Source: Pseudomonadales bacterium (GTDB lineage: Bacteria > Pseudomonadota > Gammaproteobacteria > Pseudomonadales > Azotimanducaceae). Taken from it: 54,767 nucleotides of DNA. Below are positions 27,278 through 37,470 of this stretch, piece after piece. Made by a program: the position numbers and the translations under genes. The notes beneath the pieces were generated by a model, which saw only the letters and a program-made list of their open reading frames with translations, was not told the DNA's origin and made no database searches. The first letter of the stretch is position 1; the number at the start of each line of letters is the position of its first letter. The DNA is taken from NCBI GenBank assembly GCA_019090615.1, contig JAHRVQ010000080.1, positions 1-54,767 on the forward strand, in the 5' to 3' direction.

Positions 27278-28882
27278 CTAGCCTACTTTTCTCTGTAGGC
27301 TTGTTTGCGCGATATATTCATCATAAGTTCCCTGGAAGTCGACAACTTCCTGGTCCTTGATTTCAATCACTCGGGTTGCAAGGGTAGAAACAAATTCTCG
27401 GTCGTGACTGACAAAAATGAGCGTGCCTTGATATTGCCTGAGGGCCTGGTTGAGCGCTTCGATAGCCTCCATGTCCAAATGGTTAGTTGGTTCGTCCATG
27501 ATTAATATATTGGCATTGGATAACATCAGTTTGCCAAACAGCAAGCGGTTTTTCTCGCCCCCGGAACAAACCCTGGCCTTCTTGTTGGCATCATCTGCGG
27601 TGAACAAAATGCGACCGAGTAAACCTCGAATCATCAGGTCGTCATCGCCGGGTTTACGCCATTGGGCAATCCAGTCAAATAATGTCAGCGCTGAATCAAA
27701 ATCCTCTGTGCTATCTTGCGGGCAATAGGCAATGTTGGCATTTTCGGCCCATTGTACTTTGCCTGTATTGGCGGTGATCTGTTGCATTAAGCAACGCAAA
27801 AAGGTTGTTTTGCCTACGCCATTCTCACCGATCACTGCCAGTCTTGCCCCTGCCTCGAGGATCATGTTGCCGCCAGAAAAAAGTAATTCATCATCAAAGC
27901 CGTGTGCCAGGTCCTCTAGTACCAGGGCCTGACGATGCAATTGTTTGCCTTGTTTGAAGCTGATGGAGGGCGTGACTCGGCTTGAGGCTTTGACTTCGTC
28001 GAGTTGAATTTTATCGAGTTTTTTGGCTCTTGAACTTGCCTGTTTAGCTTTGGAGGCATTGGCGGAGAAGCGATTAACGAACCCCTGTAGCTCAGCGATT
28101 TCGGTACTCTTTTTAGCGTTCTCGGTTAATAACTGGCTGCGAATGAGTGAGGATGCTTCCATAAAACTTTCATAGTTGCCGGGGAATATTCGCAACTCAC
28201 CATAATCAATATCTGCCATATGGGTGCACACTGAATTCAGGAAATGTCGGTCGTGAGAAATGACAATCATGGTGCATTTACGTTCGTTTAGTACATCTGC
28301 CAGCCAGCTAATGGCGTGAATATCCAGGTTGTTGGTGGGTTCGTCCAATAATAAGATATCTGGATTAGAAAATAATGCCTGCGCCAGTAATACTCGTAAC
28401 TTCCAGCCCGGTGCAACCTGACTCATCAAACCATAGTGCAGGTTTTCTTCAATACCTGCCTGGATGAGCACTTCGCCAGCGCGGCTTTCAGCTGTATATC
28501 CATCGCGTTCGGCATATTCTGTCTCAAGGTCGGCGACTTTCATTCCGTCGGCTTCGCTCATCTCGGCCAGGCCGTAAATTCGGTCCCGTTCCTTTTTGAT
28601 CTGCCATAGAGCGGCATCGCCCATAATCACAGCATCCACCACGCTATATTCTTCGAAGGCGAACTGATCCTGGCTGAGGGTGCCAACCCGAAGCCCTGGG
28701 CCCACAGAAACATTGCCTGAGGTGGGTGTAAGTTCGCCGCTGAGGATTTTCATAAAGGTTGATTTGCCGCAGCCATTGGCGCCAATCAGTCCGTAACGGT
28801 TACCGTTACCGAATTGCGCCGAGATGTTTTCGAACAATGGCTCAGCGCCAAATTGCATGGTGATATTTGCGGTGGTAATCAA
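27278..28882 (-). CDS. ybiT: ABC-F ATPase YbiT
   Basis: A 534-residue soluble ABC-F protein with two ATPase domains and no membrane domain. These bind the ribosome and rescue or tune translation. The first Walker A is GANGCGKST, the ABC signature of the first domain is the YbiT-specific [16 protein letters not shown], and Walker B is [12 protein letters not shown]. The second domain has [10 protein letters not shown] and [12 protein letters not shown]. The size matches E. coli YbiT (about 530). I start at TTG 28882 because homologues begin at [11 protein letters not shown] and AGGA lies 6 bases ahead. The longer frame to 28996 is probably untranslated leader. It is monocistronic. Confidence 0.92.
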   Translation of the reverse strand: MITTANITMQFGAEPLFENISAQFGNGNRYGLIGANGCGKSTFMKILSGELTPTSGNVSVGPGLRVGTLSQDQFAFEEYSVVDAVIMGDAALWQIKKERDRIYGLAEMSEADGMKVADLETEYAERDGYTAESRAGEVLIQAGIEENLHYGLMSQVAPGWKLRVLLAQALFSNPDILLLDEPTNNLDIHAISWLADVLNERKCTMIVISHDRHFLNSVCTHMADIDYGELRIFPGNYESFMEASSLIRSQLLTENAKKSTEIAELQGFVNRFSANASKAKQASSRAKKLDKIQLDEVKASSRVTPSISFKQGKQLHRQALVLEDLAHGFDDELLFSGGNMILEAGARLAVIGENGVGKTTFLRCLMQQITANTGKVQWAENANIAYCPQDSTEDFDSALTLFDWIAQWRKPGDDDLMIRGLLGRILFTADDANKKARVCSGGEKNRLLFGKLMLSNANILIMDEPTNHLDMEAIEALNQALRQYQGTLIFVSHDREFVSTLATRVIEIKDQEVVDFQGTYDEYIAQTSLQRKVG

Positions 28883-29419
28883 AGGATATCCTGGGTGCTT
28901 GAAGGAGTGGCAAGCACGTAACTTCATACGAGGTGGGTACTTGAGGGCGCGGAGCATATAGCGTTTTATGGATAATGTCGAACCCAGTGCGATCAAGCGG
29001 TCACCGGAAGCTTTGGATTATAGGGCTCAGCAATACTGCACTAAATTGTACAGAGGCCAGTAGCGCTTTCATCGATTTTTTTATTGAGCTGTGATTTTAT
29101 TCGACGAATCCTTACCCTGAGCTGGGTCGAATTACCGATCGTCATTTTGTCTGTAGATATGTATCCGTATATACTATCCATAAGTAGCGATGGGCGAGGA
29201 AAATCCGCCAAAATGGCTTAATTAAGTATCAAAACGATACTGTTATATGTTGGTCATGGCGATCATGCCGGTCAATATATGTTATATAAAAGTGCTGTTG
29301 AAATTTTGCGGCACTTTCAATTGAGTGCACTTTCAATTGAGTGCTCCTTGAACTAACAGCACTTTGAAAATGACACCAACGCACAAACACAGAAGCAATA
29401 AACTCAGAAGATATAAAAA
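28883..29419. other. Divergent promoter region of ybiT and sbcD
   Basis: No gene is visible. It contains the 16-bp repeat at 29311-29342. GTATCCGTATATACTATCC around 29161 is AT-rich and could hold promoters, but no pair is convincing. Confidence 0.4.
29311..29342. repeat. 16-bp tandem repeat, 2 copies
   Basis: Two exact units of GCACTTTCAATTGAGT within 110 bases upstream of sbcD. Confidence 0.8.
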
Positions 29420-30574
29420 TTGAAAATATTACATACCGCCGACTGGCATATTGGCCGACATTTTCACAATGTCTCGCTGCTAGACGACCAGCGTCATGTG
29501 CTTGATCAATTGCTCGAAATTATCGTTGCAGAAAATGTCGACGCAGTCATTATTGCCGGTGATATCTATGATCGGTCGGTACCGCCGGCTGAGGCGGTAG
29601 CACTGTTAAATGATACTCTGCATACGATTGTTGATGATCTCAAGGTGCCTGTAATTATGATTGCTGGCAATCATGATGGTGCTGTGCGGCTGGGTTTCGG
29701 TGCAAAGCAGTTAACTAAAGCCGGTTTATATATTAGTGGGCCACTGACTGATCAGATTAAACCTGTTGAACTTTCTGATGCGCATGGCCCAATCTGTTTT
29801 TATCCGCTGCCTTATATAGACCCAGCCACTGTACGTAATGTTTTTGATACGGAGGTGCAGGGTTTTGATGAGGCCATGGCATTTATGACACAGCGCATTG
29901 CTGCTTACCATCAAAAGCATCATGCTAACTGTCGCTCTGTGGTGATTGCACATTGTTTTATCGCGGGTGGGGCAGCGTCGGCATCAGAGCGCCCCTTGTC
30001 GGTTGGTGGCGCGGACCAGGTTAATGCGGCCCAGTTTGAAAAATTTAATTACACTGCGCTTGGCCATCTACATCAACCGCAATATAAGCATGAAGAGACT
30101 ATTCGCTATTCGGGTTCGTTATTGAAGTATTCCTTCTCTGAGGTAGAAAAGCCAAAGTCGGTATGCCTGGTGGATATGGATAAAAATGGCGATTGTGATA
30201 TATCCGAAGCTGCATTAAACCCTATTCGGGATATGCGCGTTGTTGAGGGTGAACTTGATGCGATCCTCGCAGCAGGTAAAACAGATGCACAAAAACAGGA
30301 CTATCTGCTGGTTCGCTTATTGGATAAACATGCAATCCTTGACCCTATGGGTAAGTTGCGCACGGTTTATCCCAATGTATTACACCTTGAAAAAGCCAAC
30401 CTCAGAGAATTTAACGACAGCAGTATGCTCGACTATGCGGCCCTGAAAAAAGATCGGCTGCAGTTTTTCGAGGATTTTTACCATCAGGTTGCGGGCGATA
30501 ATCTGCCAGAAGATCAACGCACACACATCGCGCATTTAATCGATAGCATTGAGGATCAGGACGTTAGCAAATGA
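29420..30574 (+). CDS. sbcD: SbcD nuclease subunit
   Basis: A 384-residue Mre11-type metallophosphoesterase. Metal-site motifs are TADWHIG (residues 6-12), VIIAGDIYD (about 44-52), IAGNHDG (about 78-84), VIAHCFIAGG and ALGHLHQP. SbcD with SbcC forms the exo- and endonuclease that opens DNA hairpins and processes blocked ends. The start is TTG at 29420, which gives the correct family N-terminus (MKILHTADWH). Its stop overlaps the sbcC start by 4 bases, so the pair is translationally coupled. Confidence 0.95.
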   Translation: MKILHTADWHIGRHFHNVSLLDDQRHVLDQLLEIIVAENVDAVIIAGDIYDRSVPPAEAVALLNDTLHTIVDDLKVPVIMIAGNHDGAVRLGFGAKQLTKAGLYISGPLTDQIKPVELSDAHGPICFYPLPYIDPATVRNVFDTEVQGFDEAMAFMTQRIAAYHQKHHANCRSVVIAHCFIAGGAASASERPLSVGGADQVNAAQFEKFNYTALGHLHQPQYKHEETIRYSGSLLKYSFSEVEKPKSVCLVDMDKNGDCDISEAALNPIRDMRVVEGELDAILAAGKTDAQKQDYLLVRLLDKHAILDPMGKLRTVYPNVLHLEKANLREFNDSSMLDYAALKKDRLQFFEDFYHQVAGDNLPEDQRTHIAHLIDSIEDQDVSK

Positions 30575-33500
30575 AACCCGTGTTATTGACTATGTCTGCT
30601 TTTGGTTCGTTCGCAGGTGAAGTGAGCCTTGATTTTCGTACCTTAGGTGAAAACCCGCTGTTTCTGATCAATGGCCCAACTGGCGCGGGCAAAACCACTC
30701 TGCTCGATGCCATCTGTTTTGCCCTGTATGGCGAAACCACTGGCGCAGACAGGTCTGGTAAAGAAATGCGCAGTGATTTTTCTGAGCCTGATCGTCTCAC
30801 CGAAATTATTTTTCTGTTCCAGCTGGGCGGTGAATATTACAAAATTATCCGTAGCCCCGAGCAGGATCGACCTAAAAAAACGCGGGCAGGTTTTACCGTG
30901 CATAAACCCGAAGCGCAGTTATGGTGTTCTAACGACAAAGGCCAGGAAATAGAACTGCTCGTTTCAAAAAAGGTCACCGAAACCAACGACAGGGTCAAGT
31001 TGCTGACGGGTTTAGATGCAGACCAGTTCCGTCAGGTGATGGTATTGCCACAGGGGAAATTTCGTGAACTATTGATGGCCGGTTCGAATAAACGCGAAGA
31101 TATCTTTCGTCAACTGTTTGATACGCGCATTTATTACCAGATTGAACAAAACCTTAAAGCAGAAGCAAAAAAATTAGAAGACCAGGTGCGAGAATCTCAG
31201 GTGATCCAGGCGACACTATTAAGCACCATTGACCTTGAAACCCGTGATCAACTGGATAAGGCATTAGTTGCAATTATTGGCCCCCATGCACTGCTGAAAA
31301 CCAGGCAGCACATTGCAGCGGAAAACGCGGCTAAATCGCAGACCGCATTAACGATAGGGGAAGCCTTATCAAAAAGATTTGCTGATCTACATAAAGCCAA
31401 TGTCAGGCTAGCGGCACTGGTGGCCCAGGCGGATGTCATTGAACAACAAAAAGCACAATATGTACGGGCTAAAGAAGCCAATACGCTCAGGCCGGTGTTT
31501 GATCAGCATAAGCGTAGCGAAGACCAACTGGTTATTGCCAGGCAGCATGTAACCCGCCAACAACAATCTGCAATACAGGCGGCGAAACTATTGGCTGCTG
31601 CTGAAGTCAACAATGAGGCGCAGATTAGTAATAAAACCAGGCTTAAGGAAAGTGAAGCTAAGACTACGCTGTTGGCAACTTTTAAAGACCAGTTGCGCTC
31701 GTTGCTGGGTTTGCAAAATACACACAATGTTACGCTGAAGACAGAAACAAGTTTGTTGGCAACAAAGGACAAACTGAGTGCCGAAAATATTGTTTTATAT
31801 CAATCGCAACAGGTTATTGAAGCCGAACGTGAATCTTTGCGGCTGGTTAGCAGTAAGCTGGCGACAGATGAACAACAATGGCTAAAGGCAAAAAATGAGC
31901 TGGCTGTGCGGTTAAAACTAGAAGATTTGTTTGGCCAACAAAAACAGGCGCAGGCAAATGCTTTAGGCAATAAAGCAGCCATCAGCAAACAGGAAATTTC
32001 ATTGGCTGAGCATACGCAGTTTAGGATTAAACTAGAACATGCCTGGCATCTCGGCCAGGCGGCGTTGTTGGCTGCAGAGCTTAAAATAGATGAGGCATGT
32101 CCGGTTTGTGGTAGTCTCGATCATCCAGTGCCTGCCAGCAGTGATGCGCCAATACCTGACAAGGCTGAAATTAACAGGGCCCGCGAGGCAGAACAGGCGC
32201 AGCAGAAATTATTAGGCAAAAAACAGCAATCACTGGCGCAGGTTGAAGCAGCGATAGCTTTAAGATTAGTTAATATCAAAGAGTTAGAAAATGATTTAGG
32301 TGGACAGGCCAGCGTTGCGCCCGCGGAATTACAGGCATCTACACTTGCCCTGAAAACGAAATTTGATACGCTTAAAGCCCAGGTGCAAAAACTGCCTTTG
32401 CTTGATAAAAGATTTGCCGCAAATAAAATTAAACTAGAGCAACAAAAATTGCGCCTGGAAGCACTGGGCAAAGAACTAACCATTGGCCAACAGGCTGCAG
32501 CCGCGGCAAAGGCAGCTTACTGGCAACGAAAAACTGAAATTCCGACAGAATATCCGGATCAGCGAACACTGGATAAAGCCATTGCCAGCAATAATCAGCA
32601 GGTCAGCGCCCTGGGCGATAAAATTAGTAAAGCGCAGGATGCTTTGAACGCGGCGCTGCAAGCCGATACCCGGGCAAAAGCCACCTTACAGGCGGCGACT
32701 AAACAGCATGACCTGGATGCCAGTCAACAGCATGAAGGGCAACAAAAGTGGCAGACTGCGCTAGCTGCAAGTAAGTTTGAACATCAAGCGGCATTTGTTG
32801 CTGCAATAATGGCAGCTGCTGATTTTGATGTGCTAGAGAAAAATATTCGGGCCCATGATGATGAAAAGCTTGCGCTTCAGCAAACCTGTCAAACGCTGGC
32901 AGATGAATTGCAAGACCAGCAACAACCTCGTCTTGAGTCGTTACATGAGGCGCGCAAAGAAGCCGCAGTGGTACTTGCCGCCGCCAACGATGAATATCAG
33001 GAGCTGGATCGCCAGCTGAAAAAGTTGTCTGGTATCGATGCGCAGATAAAGGTTGCGCTGATATCCCAGCAAGCACTTGATGATCGATTCAAAGTTGTTG
33101 GCACGTTAAACCGCATAGCCAATGGCAAAAATGCGCATAATATGAGCCTGCAACGATTTGTCCTCAGTGTGATTCTGGATGATGTGCTTATCCAGGCGGG
33201 TCAGCGCTTGACGCATATGAGTAAGGGGCGATATACCTTATTGCGGCGTATGAAAATTACTGGTGCACAAAAAGCTGGTCTCGAACTGGATGTGGAGGAT
33301 GCCTACACCGGTAAGACTCGTCCAGTTTCAACCTTGTCGGGTGGTGAGAGTTTTATGGCTGCCTTGTCAATGGCGTTAGGCTTGTCTGATGTGGTGCAAA
33401 GTCATTCTGGTGGCATTCGTCTTGACACGTTGTTTGTGGATGAAGGCTTTGGCAGTCTCGACCCAGAGAGCCTGGACCTGGCAATTAATACGCTGATTGA

Positions 33501-33648
33501 GCTACAGCAAGGGGGCCGTATGGTGGGTGTTATATCCCACGTGCCTGAGTTGAAAGAACGGATTGATGTGCGAGTTGATGTGGTGGTGGATAAAGTCGGT
33601 AGCCGCTTAAAGGTAGTCGGTGGAAAACGGCTTGAGACGGTCGGGTAA
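30571..33648 (+). CDS. sbcC: SbcC SMC-like ATPase subunit
   Basis: A 1025-residue Rad50-type protein. The Walker A motif is GPTGAGKTTLLDAI at about 36-49, long coiled-coil arms follow, and the zinc hook CPVC (Cys510 and Cys513) sits at their turn. The C-terminal half has the signature STLSGGESFMAALSMALG and Walker B LDTLFVDEGFGSLD. All are intact, so the SbcDC complex should be functional. The coding sequence for the arms is Ala- and Gln-rich. It is coupled to sbcD through ATGA. Confidence 0.96.
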   Translation: MKPVLLTMSAFGSFAGEVSLDFRTLGENPLFLINGPTGAGKTTLLDAICFALYGETTGADRSGKEMRSDFSEPDRLTEIIFLFQLGGEYYKIIRSPEQDRPKKTRAGFTVHKPEAQLWCSNDKGQEIELLVSKKVTETNDRVKLLTGLDADQFRQVMVLPQGKFRELLMAGSNKREDIFRQLFDTRIYYQIEQNLKAEAKKLEDQVRESQVIQATLLSTIDLETRDQLDKALVAIIGPHALLKTRQHIAAENAAKSQTALTIGEALSKRFADLHKANVRLAALVAQADVIEQQKAQYVRAKEANTLRPVFDQHKRSEDQLVIARQHVTRQQQSAIQAAKLLAAAEVNNEAQISNKTRLKESEAKTTLLATFKDQLRSLLGLQNTHNVTLKTETSLLATKDKLSAENIVLYQSQQVIEAERESLRLVSSKLATDEQQWLKAKNELAVRLKLEDLFGQQKQAQANALGNKAAISKQEISLAEHTQFRIKLEHAWHLGQAALLAAELKIDEACPVCGSLDHPVPASSDAPIPDKAEINRAREAEQAQQKLLGKKQQSLAQVEAAIALRLVNIKELENDLGGQASVAPAELQASTLALKTKFDTLKAQVQKLPLLDKRFAANKIKLEQQKLRLEALGKELTIGQQAAAAAKAAYWQRKTEIPTEYPDQRTLDKAIASNNQQVSALGDKISKAQDALNAALQADTRAKATLQAATKQHDLDASQQHEGQQKWQTALAASKFEHQAAFVAAIMAAADFDVLEKNIRAHDDEKLALQQTCQTLADELQDQQQPRLESLHEARKEAAVVLAAANDEYQELDRQLKKLSGIDAQIKVALISQQALDDRFKVVGTLNRIANGKNAHNMSLQRFVLSVILDDVLIQAGQRLTHMSKGRYTLLRRMKITGAQKAGLELDVEDAYTGKTRPVSTLSGGESFMAALSMALGLSDVVQSHSGGIRLDTLFVDEGFGSLDPESLDLAINTLIELQQGGRMVGVISHVPELKERIDVRVDVVVDKVGSRLKVVGGKRLETVG

Positions 33649-33840
33649 TTAATTATTGTAAACAATGAAGTTAGCAATACGGAAGAAGTAATGCGTTGTA
33701 CTTTGATGAAAAGCGCTTAATGAAAAACCCAGCATGAAAATCCAGAATTATCATCAGCAAAGGATGCAGGACGCTGACTAAAAAGAGGCAGCTATCCTGA
33801 TCCTGGTCTGACTCATCGTTAAGATGGCTAAAAAATTGTG

Positions 33841-34605
33841 TCAGCTTTTGAGTGTGCCCAAAAACTCCAAAACTGCCTTATTGAACTGCTCAGGCTGATC
33901 AAGGTTTGCTGCGTGGCCAGCATCAGAAATAATAACTTTTGTTGAATCTGCAATCTTAGCCGCCATATAGTCAGTGGCCTTAAGGAAGGGCTCGTCGTTG
34001 GCACCTGCGAGTACTAGTGAAGGCACTTTAATTTTGTCCAGCGACTGGATAACATCGGCATTATGTTGGGTCATCATACCGCGGGCGGCTTTGATCAGAC
34101 CACTTGCACCCGTATGCTCTGCTGTTTTCATTTCTGCGGAAAAACTTGCTAATGCCGCCAGGCCGTCCTTGGTGATTACATCGGCCATATCGTTGGCAGT
34201 AACATTCCAGCCAGCACGAGCTTTATCGCTATTATAGCCTGGGCCGGTATCGATGATCATTAGCGCACGCACTCGCTCGGGATGACGAAGATGAAAGGCT
34301 AGCGACATATAGCCACCGAGCGACAGGCCACCAATAACAGCCGAGCTGATATCCAGATGATCCAGTAGTGCTAGCATGTCGGCGACAGTTTTTTCTTCTG
34401 TATATTCTGCCGGGTCTTCTGGTGAGTCACTACGGCCGTGGCCGCGCATATCCCAGGTGATCAGCTGGTGTTCACGGCATATCGCGTCATGTTGTGCTTG
34501 CCACATCTGTGAAGTTGCTGAAAACCCGTGGCTCATTAATACCGCTGGGCCTGCACCCTGTACCTCGTAATAAAGCGTCACGCCGTCTCTGGTAATGGTT
34601 GCCAT
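33841..34605 (-). CDS. Alpha/beta hydrolase (3-oxoadipate enol-lactonase-like)
   Basis: A 254-residue alpha/beta hydrolase. It has the HG of the oxyanion hole (MSHGFSATSQMW), the nucleophile elbow GGLSLGGYM near residue 95, and the catalytic His in GHAANLDQPEQFN near the end. The nearest general class is the 3-oxoadipate enol-lactonase/haloperoxidase-like group. The start is placed at ATG 34605, preceded by AGGAG; the longer frame to 34764 has no ribosome site. It is a single gene, convergent with sbcC. Confidence 0.88.
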   Translation of the reverse strand: MATITRDGVTLYYEVQGAGPAVLMSHGFSATSQMWQAQHDAICREHQLITWDMRGHGRSDSPEDPAEYTEEKTVADMLALLDHLDISSAVIGGLSLGGYMSLAFHLRHPERVRALMIIDTGPGYNSDKARAGWNVTANDMADVITKDGLAALASFSAEMKTAEHTGASGLIKAARGMMTQHNADVIQSLDKIKVPSLVLAGANDEPFLKATDYMAAKIADSTKVIISDAGHAANLDQPEQFNKAVLEFLGTLKS

Positions 34606-35089
34606 TAGTCTGAGTCTCCTTTCACATGAAATAGGAAATAATAGTTGGCTGTCGTAGTTAGCTAGTCGGCCAGGAAAAATAGTGCATGGATCAGGCGATA
34701 TCCCGCGATAAATAGAGATTGGGTCGCCAGATATGATGCTGGTTGCAACTACGACGTTACGCAATTGTTTTCAATATCTCAAGTTTGTTATCTGGAGATG
34801 CGGCTGTCTGCGGGGAATTGATCAGCGGCATGGCCGATTAAATGGCTGGGTTTGCTGCTGACAACGCTATGCCGAAATTGGCATTAGGCAGATGTTCTGA
34901 GAGAATTTTTGAATATTATAATGCGTTGCAAGGAAGATGATGGCGAAGGCTGGAAAATATCCTCAGTGCCCGGGCAATATCGCGGGGGAGAGTTAATGGT
35001 TAGCGCAGGGTTACAAAATATCAGCGTATATTTACCGATTTACCTGCTATCCTTGTAACCTTCTCGATTGTCGAAAGGCAGTACCCTTT
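34606..35089. other. Gap upstream of ThDP decarboxylase genes
   Basis: No gene can be supported; the frame reading into 34764 is an extension of the hydrolase frame. It probably carries divergent promoters. Nothing else is visible. Confidence 0.4.
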
Positions 35090-35644
35090 ATGAGTAATTC
35101 ACATAAAAACAATACCTCTAAGCCCAGTTCTGCGGTAAAAAATGCCCAGTCAATTCCGGCCCAGGATCTGCTTGATGCTATGACCCATGCCGGTGTGCAG
35201 GATGTAGTGATGGTGCCAGATACCCACCAACGTTGTCTTATTGATCTGCTTGATGAGAAACTTGAACCGCGTGTTATCCGAGTTTGTACGGAAGATGAGG
35301 GTGTGGCGCTTTGCGCTGGGCTGATCACTGGTGGGCGATTTCCCATCTTACAGATACAGCATGCGGGTCTTTATGCCTGTGTTAATAACCTGCGTGGTAT
35401 TGCCATGGATGGTGAAATGCCACTGGTGATGCTAGTTGGCTTGCTGGGGCGCGATTTGGCACGCACGCCGCGGGACAATTTTGGTTCTATGGTACGGTTG
35501 GCAGAACCCCTGCTTGATACCCTTGGCATTCCTTATATATTACTCGATGGCCCTGACGACTTGCCGCAGCTGGCGGATACCCTGGCGTCGTTCGCCAATA
35601 GAGACGGCCCAGTGGCCATATTGATAGGAGCTGAGCCCTCATGA
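35090..35644 (+). CDS. ThDP decarboxylase, N-terminal (alpha) subunit
   Basis: A 184-residue protein matching the pyrimidine-binding half of sulfopyruvate/phosphonopyruvate decarboxylases. The conserved Glu that activates thiamine diphosphate lies in the segment RVCTEDEGVALCAGLITGG (about 65-82). The next gene encodes the pyrophosphate-binding half, so the enzyme is split into two chains (184 + 200 residues, equal to one full Ppd). The likely reaction is decarboxylation of a sulfo- or phosphonopyruvate-like 2-oxo acid. The stop overlaps the next start by ATGA. Confidence 0.85.
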   Translation: MSNSHKNNTSKPSSAVKNAQSIPAQDLLDAMTHAGVQDVVMVPDTHQRCLIDLLDEKLEPRVIRVCTEDEGVALCAGLITGGRFPILQIQHAGLYACVNNLRGIAMDGEMPLVMLVGLLGRDLARTPRDNFGSMVRLAEPLLDTLGIPYILLDGPDDLPQLADTLASFANRDGPVAILIGAEPS

Positions 35645-36243
35645 ATACAATGAATGAACCTCGTTTACAACGCGACGACGCAATTGACAGCTTGGCACGG
35701 CGGCGGCGTGATGAAGTTGTGGTATCTACTATGACGGCCATTGGTCCCTGGATGCGCAATTCACCCAGTGCCAATAATCTGGTTTGTACCGGTTTTATGG
35801 GGGGTGCGTCAACCCTGGGCCTGGGGGTGGCGCTTAGCCAGCCTGATCTGGGGGTTTGGGTGCTTGATGGCGATGGTTCGCTACTGATGCAATTGGGTTC
35901 ACTGGTGACAATCGCTGATGCAGTACCGCGCTCTTTTTTACACGTTGTTTTCCATAATGGCGTTTATGAAGTCAGTGGCGGTCAGCCGCTGCCGGGTGAG
36001 GGAGGGGTGAGTTTTGCTGGTCTTGCGGCCGCTGCTGGTTATGCTGAAGCTGTATGTTTCGATAGTATTGAAGCTTTAGAGGCGCAGCTAGATCAGTTGT
36101 TAGCAGTATCCGGCCCTGTGCTTATTGAACTAATGACCGAGCCCTGTGGCGATGGTTATCAGCCGCCACCACCACTACTCGAACCGACTCGTGAACCTTT
36201 TGCTGATAATTGGCGCGCAGTGCGGGACGCCCTGGAAAAATAG
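35641..36243 (+). CDS. ThDP decarboxylase, C-terminal (beta) subunit
   Basis: A 200-residue pyrophosphate-binding subunit. The ThDP/Mg motif GDG...N is intact: LDGDGSLLMQLGS at about 75-87 and FHNGVYE at about 105. It completes the enzyme with the upstream alpha subunit. In sulfopyruvate decarboxylases this partner releases the aldehyde. Its last 11 codons and the 48 bases after them are duplicated 2.4 kb downstream (38641-38722), with a synonymous change in the coding part. Confidence 0.85.
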   Translation: MNTMNEPRLQRDDAIDSLARRRRDEVVVSTMTAIGPWMRNSPSANNLVCTGFMGGASTLGLGVALSQPDLGVWVLDGDGSLLMQLGSLVTIADAVPRSFLHVVFHNGVYEVSGGQPLPGEGGVSFAGLAAAAGYAEAVCFDSIEALEAQLDQLLAVSGPVLIELMTEPCGDGYQPPPPLLEPTREPFADNWRAVRDALEK

Positions 36244-36291
36244 CTGTTGTAACTGGTCCGCCCAGATAACCTTAAATACTTAGCTGGTAGC
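36210..36291. repeat. 82-bp direct repeat, copy 1
   Basis: 79 of 82 positions match 38641-38722. It spans the end of the decarboxylase beta gene (WRAVRDALEK and stop) and the 48 bases after it. See the finding on the duplication. Confidence 0.8.
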
Positions 36292-36412
36292 ACCTGGACC
36301 AGGCGCATTTTCCCAGGCAAACTATGCCTGTGCTTGAAGCTGCCTCAGACCGGATAATTAATGATAGAAATGAGCAGCATCGATATACGCGCAATGGCGC
36401 GCTAGTTCGAAC

Positions 36413-36706
36413 TTGCAGGCCAGCGCATCGCTTGAAAGTGATAACCAATCACAATCCGGTTTGCCGTCTGAAATAGCGCCGGTAATAAAGTCTGCAATGC
36501 ACCCGCCTGCCTATCTTATGGTCCAGCAATATCTTGAACGTCCGCAGCCAGACATAGTGCCATCATCAACTTTAATGCGACAACTTGTTGCGGATGAGCC
36601 GCAACAACGCTTGCTATTATCTGTTGGTCAACAGCGTAACCTATGGGATAAAATTGCCGGTGCTGCACCCACCAGGCGCCTTGATGTCCAGGCCACCATT
36701 ACATAA
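36413..36706 (+). CDS. Doubtful small hypothetical protein
   Basis: A possible 97-residue product (TTG 36413) rich in Gln and Pro (PSEIAPVIKSAMHPPAYLMVQ). I recognise no family. There is no ribosome site, and ATG 36497 is an alternative start. It lies in the gene-poor interval between the two 82-bp repeats, so it could be noise or a degraded gene. Confidence 0.3.
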   Translation: MQASASLESDNQSQSGLPSEIAPVIKSAMHPPAYLMVQQYLERPQPDIVPSSTLMRQLVADEPQQRLLLSVGQQRNLWDKIAGAAPTRRLDVQATIT

Positions 36707-37470
36707 ATAGCCAAATTACAACCAATAGGCAGCTTGCCTTTGTTTTTTGTGATATCTATTGCAATATTTGATGTTCTAATTAATATTTTATTCCTTGTTT
36801 AATCATGAGGCTCCGAAGGGCGAGTTGGCATATCCCATTTTATGGTGAGCGCAATATAATGTTGGTTTATTGGTACTTAATCGGAGGTTAGGTGGGCAAT
36901 TATTGGCCGCTATTATGACGTCTGTTCGTCCACGGCCGTTCGGCAAAATAGTTGAGCCGAACTCAAATAAATGATACTTCTATTGATATCGGGGTGGTGT
37001 CTTGATATCGTGTTGGTGCGTATGTTAGGTGGGCAGGTTGGCTTGAGGTGAATAGGTTGGCTGATTCAAAAGGAAGGGAGTTTGTCCTGTTATCGTTACA
37101 GGATCACCGCTAAGAGCTAAGAGCTAAGAGCTAAGAGCTAAGAGCTAAGAGGTAAGACGCCATGCTATGGAAACTAACGACTTATCTTAGAGATCCTGTT
37201 CGGTATAAGCGCGTGGAACATAAGCCTGATCAATACGGGCTTGATCAACAAAAGCCTGGTCAAAGAACTGCGCAACTCTCATGGATCGTCTTCTTTTCCG
37301 AACTCACCCATCAAAACTGTTTGTCTTGTCCCACTTTGACGTTTCAATATCCCAATATATCTAAAAATATTCAAATTAATTCTATTCGATGATGAGTCCT
37401 TTGCTGCGATGCAAGGACATACGTTCATGAAAGATTAGATTGTATTTTATATGACTAACGGAGGTGTTTT
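36707..37470. other. Gene-poor gap upstream of PEP-CTERM-like gene
   Basis: No supported gene. It contains the 7-bp array at 37111-37159. A 76-residue frame at 37162-37392 begins directly after the array and is probably not a gene. Confidence 0.4.
37111..37159. repeat. 7-bp tandem repeat, 7 copies
   Basis: Five exact TAAGAGC units followed by TAAGAGG and TAAGACG, 310 bases upstream of the PEP-CTERM-like gene. This is the most perfect short array in the window and is expected to vary in copy number. Confidence 0.85.

Noticed and set aside
34606-34764. A longer N-terminus for the alpha/beta hydrolase
   Set aside because: AGGAG lies just ahead of the ATG at 34605, and homologues begin at MATITRDGVTL.
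37162-37392. A 76-residue open frame right after the 7-bp repeat array
   Set aside because: No family match, no ribosome site that differs from chance, and its amino-acid order looks random.
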